The notes under the pieces are model-generated. The model made no database searches. It was not told the DNA's origin and worked only from the letters and a program-made list of their open reading frames with translations. A DNA stretch of 9,778 nt from Williamwhitmania sp035530955 (GTDB taxonomy: Bacteria; Bacteroidota; Bacteroidia; Bacteroidales; Williamwhitmaniaceae). Positions within the stretch are counted from its first letter, which is position 1. Each line of letters opens with the position of its first letter. Shown here piece by piece: positions 3,887-9,778 of the stretch. Location: NCBI GenBank assembly GCA_035530955.1, contig DATKTT010000289.1, positions 1 to 9,778 on the forward strand. The letters are read 5' to 3'. A program made the position numbers and the translations under genes.

Positions 3887-6800
3887 ATGAAAAGATTCTA
3901 TGTGATATGCCTGATTGTTTTTTTCCCTTCATGGCTTTTAGCTCAACAGCTGATTACCGGCAAGGTGGTCGACGAGCAGGGGAATACGCTACCTGGCACC
4001 AATGTGTTTATTAAAAACACAACTAGGGGAACCATCACCGATCTCGATGGCCTTTTCTCCCTCGCGGCGCAAAAAACCGACACCCTAGTATTCTCAATGG
4101 TTGGATTGGAGCGATACGAGGCTGTCGTGGGAAATCAAACAACCATTAACGTGGTGCTCAAAGCATCCTCGAAGCAAATCAACGAGGTGGTGGTTATTGG
4201 TTATGGTACATCCAAACTCAAAGACCTAACGGCCCCAATTGTAAGCATCAAATCGGAAGAAATTTCAAGACAAGCAACCGCAAACCCAGCGCAGGCCCTT
4301 CAGGGTAAGATAGCTGGCGTTACGGTTACCAATAACGGTGAACCGGGCAGTGCTCCACAAATCCGAATAAGGGGCGTGGGAACAGCCTTGGCTAGCGGGT
4401 CGGGTCCCCTCTACATTGTAGATGGAGTGGTTGTAAGCGACATCAGCTTCCTTAACAACTCCGACATCGACAACATATCGATATTAAAGGATGCATCAGC
4501 TGGCGCGATATACGGCGTTCAGGCCGCCAACGGCGTGGTGCTTATTACCACTAAAAAAGGAAAAAAAGGAGAACCCCAATTTAATTTCTCGGCCTACGCA
4601 GGGGTACAGCACGCTACCAATTTGGTAAAAATGGCCAATACAAGCCAATATATTGAGCTCCTAAACCAACGCACTGGACTAACCGGAGCAGGTAACCTTT
4701 ACGATGCTGCTAACTTCCCTGTAAGCACGCAGTGGTACCAAGAACTCCTTCGCAATCCATTTATCTCAAGCGTGGACCTTAATGTAAATGGGGGTACCGA
4801 TAAAACTCTCTATGCATTTGGACTCAGCCATTTCTACCAGGATGGTCTTATAAACACGGGAAACAAGAATAACCATTACGATCGTATAAATTTCCGAGCC
4901 AAGAATGACTATACCTTTACAAAACACTTCACGGGTGGCTTTGGGCTTATCTTTTCTCGCAGCATGGATGTTCCAACTAACAATTATGCTCTTTACCAAG
5001 CTTATGTAACACCACCGGCCTACAAGCCAAAAGATGCAACTGGAGCCTGGTCCGATCCAACAGCCTTAGGCTTTTCAGGTCCATTTGCAAATCCTGCAGC
5101 TACGGTTTACTACAACGATAATCGCACCGAAAGCTATAGCATTCTCCCCAATGCATACTTGGACATTAAATTTCTCAATAACCATCTCGACTTTAGAACC
5201 GTTTTCAGCGGCGACATAGGATTTGGGCTCGAGCGAACCTATACACCCGTATTCTACGTTTCGGGGCTCCAGAATAACAATACAAGCAACCTCAACAAGG
5301 TTTTCAACTTCAGAAGAAACTTAATTTGGGACAACACCTTGAACTACAGCCAAACCTTTGGCAAGAGCGACCTCAAGGTAATGGTGGGAAGTTCCGTTCA
5401 AGATTTTTTTGACACCAACCTCAGTGGAACTCGCTACAACGTTCCTTACCTTTCCAATGCAACCCTTTACTTATCATTGGGCGACAATGATGGCACGCAA
5501 CAGGCAACCGATGCGGGTAACCTAAGCAGGGTTATTTCAGGATTTACTCGGGTAAGCTACAGCTACGACTCAAAATATCTTTTAACCGGGACCTTCAGGG
5601 CCGACGGCTCATCCAAGTATGCCAATAACCAATGGGGCTACTTTCCATCTCTTGGGTTGGGTTGGGTATTATCCGAAGAAAACTTCCTGAAAAATAATAA
5701 GTATATCAACTTCCTTAAGCTTAGAGGCAGCTGGGGTAAACTTGGAAATAGCAACGTTCCTGCCAACTCCAGCATTACCTATGGTGGACCCGTTGACGGC
5801 GGAATTTTTGGTGGCAACAACTACATCCCTGGGTTGACTTTCTCCACGGTAATTAAGAAACCGCTTAAGTGGGAGGTAATTGAGGAATACGACGGAGGAG
5901 TTGAGGCGTATGCCTTTAAGAATAAGCTCAATTTTGAACTCGATTACTACAGTCGTATCACCCATGATGCTGTTTTCAACGCACCAGTGGTTGGAATTTC
6001 AGGTACCGATAACCTTCTAGGGAATAATGGAAAGATTAAGAACAACGGTATTGAAATGGTTATTGGCTGGTCGAGCCAAACAAAGAGTGGCAAAATAAAA
6101 TACAACGTTAGCACCAACTTTACCCTCATCCACAACGAAGTGCTCGCCATTAATAACGAATCGGGTGCGCTATACGGACCACAGGTAAACGGTGCCTTTA
6201 TAACCCGGACTATTGTTGGTAAGCCCATTGGTTCCTTTTACGGATATAATGCCATTGGTGTATTTCAGTCAAATTCTGAAATCGACAACTATAAGAGTGC
6301 CAATGGTACCGTGCTACAACCCGACGCCATTCCCGGTGACCTTAAGTTTGCAAATACTAACGGCGACAATCAAATTAATAATGACGATAGAACCTACCTG
6401 GGAAGCCCCATTCCCAAATTCACCTACGGCCTAACGGGTGGTCTCTCCTATGGAAATTGGGATTTGTCCATGGCCATTCAAGGAGTTTACGGTAACAAAA
6501 TTTTCAACCTAAAGCGCATTGATAGAAACGCCTTCCCTGACGGAAACTACGATTACAACTTTTATCAGCACCACTGGAATGGCCCGGGATCGACAAATGA
6601 TTATCCCTCAGCCGCCCTTACACGAAAGAACATTCAGCCTAACTCTTTCTTCGTTGAGTCGGGTAGCTACATCCGCCTAAGGAATGTGCAGGTGGGGTAT
6701 ACCATCCCAGAGAATACTATTAAAAAAGTTGGTTTTAAGAGTTTTAGAGTTTATGTAAATGCTCAAAACCCGCTTACCATCTTTGGCTATAACGGATTTA

Positions 6801-6898
6801 CGCCTGAAATTGGTGGCGATCCTATATCCACCGGTATCGACGAGTCAACATATCCTCTTTCTGCCATCTACACCTTTGGAATTAACGCAACATTTTAA
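3887..6898 (+). CDS. SusC-type TonB-dependent outer-membrane glycan transporter
   Basis: The 1003-residue protein is a SusC/RagA-family transporter that imports oligosaccharides across the outer membrane with energy from TonB. The signal peptide MKRFYVICLIVFFPSWLLAQ is followed by a carboxypeptidase-D-regulatory-like domain (about 22-95, GKVVDEQGNTLPGTNVFIK) and a TonB-box region at 99-107 (NEVVVIGYG). The plug domain (about 113-225) contains LYIVDGVVV and KDASAGAIYGVQAANGVVLI. The beta barrel occupies the rest, with the family's GSSKYANNQWGYFPSLGLGW block and a terminal phenylalanine. No N-terminal STN domain is present, which argues against control by an ECF sigma/anti-sigma pair. The frame opens at a GTG 33 bases earlier, but the ATG at 3887 gives the clean signal peptide and is preferred. 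It leads the operon; the SusD gene follows after 11 bases. Substrate is inferred from the GH144 neighbour, not from this protein. Confidence 0.95.
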   Translation: MKRFYVICLIVFFPSWLLAQQLITGKVVDEQGNTLPGTNVFIKNTTRGTITDLDGLFSLAAQKTDTLVFSMVGLERYEAVVGNQTTINVVLKASSKQINEVVVIGYGTSKLKDLTAPIVSIKSEEISRQATANPAQALQGKIAGVTVTNNGEPGSAPQIRIRGVGTALASGSGPLYIVDGVVVSDISFLNNSDIDNISILKDASAGAIYGVQAANGVVLITTKKGKKGEPQFNFSAYAGVQHATNLVKMANTSQYIELLNQRTGLTGAGNLYDAANFPVSTQWYQELLRNPFISSVDLNVNGGTDKTLYAFGLSHFYQDGLINTGNKNNHYDRINFRAKNDYTFTKHFTGGFGLIFSRSMDVPTNNYALYQAYVTPPAYKPKDATGAWSDPTALGFSGPFANPAATVYYNDNRTESYSILPNAYLDIKFLNNHLDFRTVFSGDIGFGLERTYTPVFYVSGLQNNNTSNLNKVFNFRRNLIWDNTLNYSQTFGKSDLKVMVGSSVQDFFDTNLSGTRYNVPYLSNATLYLSLGDNDGTQQATDAGNLSRVISGFTRVSYSYDSKYLLTGTFRADGSSKYANNQWGYFPSLGLGWVLSEENFLKNNKYINFLKLRGSWGKLGNSNVPANSSITYGGPVDGGIFGGNNYIPGLTFSTVIKKPLKWEVIEEYDGGVEAYAFKNKLNFELDYYSRITHDAVFNAPVVGISGTDNLLGNNGKIKNNGIEMVIGWSSQTKSGKIKYNVSTNFTLIHNEVLAINNESGALYGPQVNGAFITRTIVGKPIGSFYGYNAIGVFQSNSEIDNYKSANGTVLQPDAIPGDLKFANTNGDNQINNDDRTYLGSPIPKFTYGLTGGLSYGNWDLSMAIQGVYGNKIFNLKRIDRNAFPDGNYDYNFYQHHWNGPGSTNDYPSAALTRKNIQPNSFFVESGSYIRLRNVQVGYTIPENTIKKVGFKSFRVYVNAQNPLTIFGYNGFTPEIGGDPISTGIDESTYPLSAIYTFGINATF

Positions 6899-6909
6899 TC
6901 CTAGACGCC

Positions 6910-8367
6910 ATGAAATTCAGCAAGATACAATTTAAGAGTAAAACATACTTACTGGCTTTAGGAGCCATTACGGCTGCAACCATTCTTTCGTGCACTAACT
7001 ATCTCGATGTTCCAATAGAAGGGCAACTGCCATCGGATTACACCAAGCAACTTACTGCCGACGAGGCATTCCAGTACGTTAGTGCAGCATACGGTGGACT
7101 CCGGGATTTTGGTGTTAGCGCATTTCCTTACATCGGTATGTTCGAAATTACCTCCGACGATGCCGACAAAGGAAGTACAGCTGATGACTCACCATCGATG
7201 ATTGCCTTAAATAACTTTACCTACGACGCAAACACTGACCTCATAGCTAGCTTTTGGAGTGACCACTATAGCGTAATTAGCAGCTGCAACTACGCCATTA
7301 GCGCGCTTAACCAGCTGGAATTTAAGGATACCTCTGCAAGAAATCAACTGATTGCCGAAGCAAAATTCATCAGAGCATTCATGTTTCTTCGACTTAATGT
7401 TGCCTTTGGAGGAGTGCCTATGGTGGACACGCTAAAAACAGTTGATGATTTTGCTAAGGTGCCTAGATCGACCAAAGCAGAAGTATATGCAGCCATTGAG
7501 AAGGATCTGAAGGAAGCTATCCCCTATCTTCCAGACTCCTATACCGCCGACCAAATTGGTAGGGCAACCAGCTGGGCAGCAAAGGCATTGTTGGCTAGAA
7601 CCTGTATGTTTGAAGAAAAATGGGCCGATGTAAAAACCCTTACGGATGAAATAATTGCCGGCGGTCCATACTCGCTCTACCCTAACTTTTACAAAATGTT
7701 TCGCGTGGAGGGAGAAAATGGTATTGGGTCGATTTTCGAACTGCAAAACTCATCAATGGATCAAGGCAGATACCGCTGCGACTACGGATTTGAACAGGGA
7801 CCTCGCAACAACTTTGCCCACTTACAAGGATGGGGATTCTGCGTTCCATCCCAAAAGTTAGTCAACTTTTTTAATGGGAGAAATGATGTCATACGTGAAG
7901 GTGCAACTGTTCTTCCAAGAGGCTTCAAAACTCCAGAAGGAGACTCCATTAACGCAACATGTCCAAACCCTTACTACAACTACAAAGTTTATACTCAATT
8001 AAAATACAACGACATTGACTACGCCGTCGACTACAATATTCGATTGATTCGATACGCCGAAGTCTTACTAATGAATGCAGAGGCAGCACTCCATGTGGGT
8101 GGCGATGCTGCTACACCGTTTAACCTTGTTCGGCAACGGGCAGGATTGCCAGCAATTGATCCTCCAACCCTTCAAGATGTTTGGGATGAGCGTAGGGCTG
8201 AGTTTGCCCTTGAGGAGTTCCGCTTCGAGGACCTTGTAAGAACAGGGCAGGCTCCAACGGTGCTTGGACCGCTAGGTTTTGTTGCCGGAAAAAATGAAGT
8301 GTTCCCAATACCCCAGTCTCAGATTGACCTTAGCAACGGCGTACTTATTCAAAATCCCGGATACTAA
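6910..8367 (+). CDS. SusD/RagB-family glycan-binding outer-membrane lipoprotein
   Basis: The 485-residue protein is the surface lipoprotein partner of the upstream SusC, forming the lid that binds glycan and closes over the transporter. The signal peptide ends in the lipobox ILSC, with acylated C28. SusD family features follow: the N-terminal DEAF..VSAAYGGLRD segment (51-66), and helical TPR-like repeats from FWSDHYSVISSCNYAI (115-130) through AEAKFIRAFMFLRLNVAFGG (149-168) and RATSWAAKALLAR (218-230). The C-terminal YAEVLLMNAEAAL (382-394), WDERRAEFALEEFRFEDLVR (425-444) and the closing IPQSQIDLSNG ... NPGY are also typical. It is somewhat shorter than many SusD proteins (often 500-600 residues) but complete. 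It starts 11 bases after susC, and its stop codon overlaps the GH144 start by one base, so all three are one transcription unit. Confidence 0.95.
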   Translation: MKFSKIQFKSKTYLLALGAITAATILSCTNYLDVPIEGQLPSDYTKQLTADEAFQYVSAAYGGLRDFGVSAFPYIGMFEITSDDADKGSTADDSPSMIALNNFTYDANTDLIASFWSDHYSVISSCNYAISALNQLEFKDTSARNQLIAEAKFIRAFMFLRLNVAFGGVPMVDTLKTVDDFAKVPRSTKAEVYAAIEKDLKEAIPYLPDSYTADQIGRATSWAAKALLARTCMFEEKWADVKTLTDEIIAGGPYSLYPNFYKMFRVEGENGIGSIFELQNSSMDQGRYRCDYGFEQGPRNNFAHLQGWGFCVPSQKLVNFFNGRNDVIREGATVLPRGFKTPEGDSINATCPNPYYNYKVYTQLKYNDIDYAVDYNIRLIRYAEVLLMNAEAALHVGGDAATPFNLVRQRAGLPAIDPPTLQDVWDERRAEFALEEFRFEDLVRTGQAPTVLGPLGFVAGKNEVFPIPQSQIDLSNGVLIQNPGY

Positions 8368-9731
8368 TGCTGAAGATTGCCACATACTGTTCGCTTTTAC
8401 TCCTGCTGGTTGGAAGTTCCTGCAGCAAGTCTGCTGTGGACATAACACCACCAGACGACACTACAGCAATCAACACCTGTCCTCCGTTGGAGAACTATGC
8501 CGAGGAGATAAGCGACAGTGCATTGCTCGATAAGGTTCAACAGCAAACCGTAAAGTATTTCTGGGATTTTGCCGAACCAAACTCCGGTATGGCCAGAGAA
8601 CGAAACTCGTCGGGAAATATAGTAACAACCGGCGGGACTGGATTTGGAATCATGGCTATTATTGCGGGCGTACATCGGGGCTTTATCGATAGGGATGCTG
8701 CTGTTGATCGCATGCTTAAACTATTCAACTTCTTGAGCAAAGCCGACAGATACCATGGAGCTTGGTCACACTGGATGGATGGTACAACCGGTAAAACCAT
8801 TCCGTTTGGCACAGAGGATGACGGCGGGGACCTGATTGAAACAGCCTTTATGGTACAAGGGATCATTGCTGCTCGCGAATTTTACGATGCTTCAACGGTT
8901 AAGGAGGATAGCCTCAGAGCGCTAGCTGATACTCTTTGGTACGGCGTTGATTGGAACTGGTATACAAATGGGCAAAATGTGCTGATTTGGCATTGGTCAC
9001 CCAACTACAACTTCGACATCAACATGCACATTTCTGGCTGGAATGAGGGGCTCATTGCATACGTGCTGGCGGCTTCCTCGCCCACACATCCGATCTCCAA
9101 AGAGGTGTATGACAATGGCTGGGCAAATAATGGTGGCATTAAGAATGGTCGTCTTTTTTTCGGGCATATACTACCCTTGGGGGAAGATTATGGTGGCCCG
9201 CTTTTCTTTGCGCACTACTCATTTCTTGGCTTAGATCCACGAGGACTCTCTGACCAATATGCTAGCTACTGGGATCAGAATGTGGCTCAAAGCCAAATAA
9301 ATCATGATTATGCAGTGTTCAATCCCTACAAGTATTGCTACTACAGCGACTCCTGCTGGGGACTTACCGCTAGCGATGATCCTGTGGTTGGCTATCAAGC
9401 TCACGCTCCTTACCGTATTGGTGGGGGCGAAAACGGAACCATCACTCCCACTGCAGCCCTTTCATCGTTTCCTTACACTCCGGTAGAGAGCATGAAGGCA
9501 CTACGTTTCTTCTACCACCGGCTACATTCTAAGGTTTGGGGCAACTATGGATTTAATGACGCTTTTAACATTGGCAAATCTTGGTATGCAACATCCACAC
9601 TTGCCATCGACCAGGGCCCTATAGTTGTAATGATTGAAAACTATCGGTCTGGTTTACTTTGGAACACCTTTATGAAAAATCAAGACGTTCAAAATGGGCT
9701 TACAAAATTAGGTTTTACTTATAATAAATAA
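8367..9731 (+). CDS. GH144-type beta-1,2-glucanase lipoprotein (Glycoamylase domain family)
   Basis: The 454-residue protein matches the Pfam Glycoamylase family, whose characterised Bacteroidota members (CAZy GH144) cut beta-1,2-glucan to sophorose or sophoro-oligosaccharides. A lipoprotein signal peptide ends at C19 (GSSC; glycine at -3 is slightly non-standard), placing the enzyme on the outer membrane or in the periplasm. The (alpha/alpha)6-type catalytic domain spans about 50-452. Conserved blocks are YFWDFAEPNSGMARER (64-79), TGGTGFGIMAI (88-98), E150-DDGGDLIETAF (150-161), SGWNEGL (223-229), NGTITPTAALSSFPYTP (356-372) and IDQGPIVVMIENYRSGLLW (414-432). From memory, the Chitinophaga pinensis enzyme CpSGL has key residues D135, D139 and E211. 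D151, D155 and E227 here have the same spacing (4 and 72). Endo versus exo action cannot be told. The ATG overlaps the susD stop (TAATG), suggesting translational coupling. Confidence 0.88.
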   Translation: MLKIATYCSLLLLLVGSSCSKSAVDITPPDDTTAINTCPPLENYAEEISDSALLDKVQQQTVKYFWDFAEPNSGMARERNSSGNIVTTGGTGFGIMAIIAGVHRGFIDRDAAVDRMLKLFNFLSKADRYHGAWSHWMDGTTGKTIPFGTEDDGGDLIETAFMVQGIIAAREFYDASTVKEDSLRALADTLWYGVDWNWYTNGQNVLIWHWSPNYNFDINMHISGWNEGLIAYVLAASSPTHPISKEVYDNGWANNGGIKNGRLFFGHILPLGEDYGGPLFFAHYSFLGLDPRGLSDQYASYWDQNVAQSQINHDYAVFNPYKYCYYSDSCWGLTASDDPVVGYQAHAPYRIGGGENGTITPTAALSSFPYTPVESMKALRFFYHRLHSKVWGNYGFNDAFNIGKSWYATSTLAIDQGPIVVMIENYRSGLLWNTFMKNQDVQNGLTKLGFTYNK

Positions 9732-9760
9732 TCGTTCACTAACCAAACAAATCAATAGCT

Positions 9761-9778
9761 ATGAAGTACACTAAAATT
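9761..9778 (+). CDS. start of a further operon gene, first six codons
   Basis: An ATG 29 bases after the GH144 stop opens MKYTKI and runs off the right edge. The M-K start followed by a mixed polar-hydrophobic stretch fits the beginning of a signal peptide. The short gap and the absence of a terminator hairpin in 9732-9760 fit a fourth gene of the same operon. In such loci this is often another surface glycan-binding lipoprotein or a glycosidase, but nothing in six codons identifies it. Confidence 0.5.

Noticed and set aside
5669..6228. Minus-strand frames inside the SusC gene
   Set aside because: They are antisense shadows of a strongly conserved coding region and have no features of their own.

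Overview
The window reads as chromosomal DNA of a Bacteroidota bacterium, most likely Bacteroidales or Marinilabiliales. The support is a SusC/SusD pair, a Bacteroidota-type DUF2851 protein, TAnnTTTG-type -7 promoter motifs, tRNA genes without an encoded CCA end, and starts without Shine-Dalgarno sequences. Genus or species cannot be read from it.

Left third (1-2521, minus strand): the first 66 codons of rpsO (ribosomal protein S15) behind a good Bacteroidota promoter. Behind it lies a two-gene unit: a DUF2851 protein (2521 to 1244) followed 27 bases later by an RmlD-type NAD(P)-dependent sugar-nucleotide reductase with a GTG start (1216 to 311). These look like ordinary core-genome genes.

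Middle (2597-3101, plus strand): two single tRNA genes, tRNA-Pro(CGG) and tRNA-Gly(CCC), each with a promoter-like -7 element and a hairpin terminator. The Gly tRNA has C instead of the near-universal T at T-loop position 55. About 785 bases without a convincing gene follow (3102-3886). This stretch is rich in inverted repeats and ends in a LacI/PurR-like operator (3812-3827) about 60 bases before the next gene.

Right half (3887-9778, plus strand): a polysaccharide utilization operon. It encodes a SusC-type TonB-dependent outer-membrane transporter without an STN signalling domain, a SusD-type surface glycan-binding lipoprotein 11 bases later, and a GH144-type (Pfam Glycoamylase) lipoprotein whose ATG overlaps the susD stop by one base. 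The first six codons of a further gene lie at the right edge. GH144 enzymes characterised so far act on beta-1,2-glucans, so the likely job is cell-surface binding and cutting of beta-1,2-glucan (sophoro-oligosaccharides or cyclic glucan) and import through SusCD. The substrate is inferred from the enzyme family. No wholly new system is evident. The most useful leads are the putative LacI-type control of the operon, the C55 tRNA and the dyad-rich intergenic stretch.
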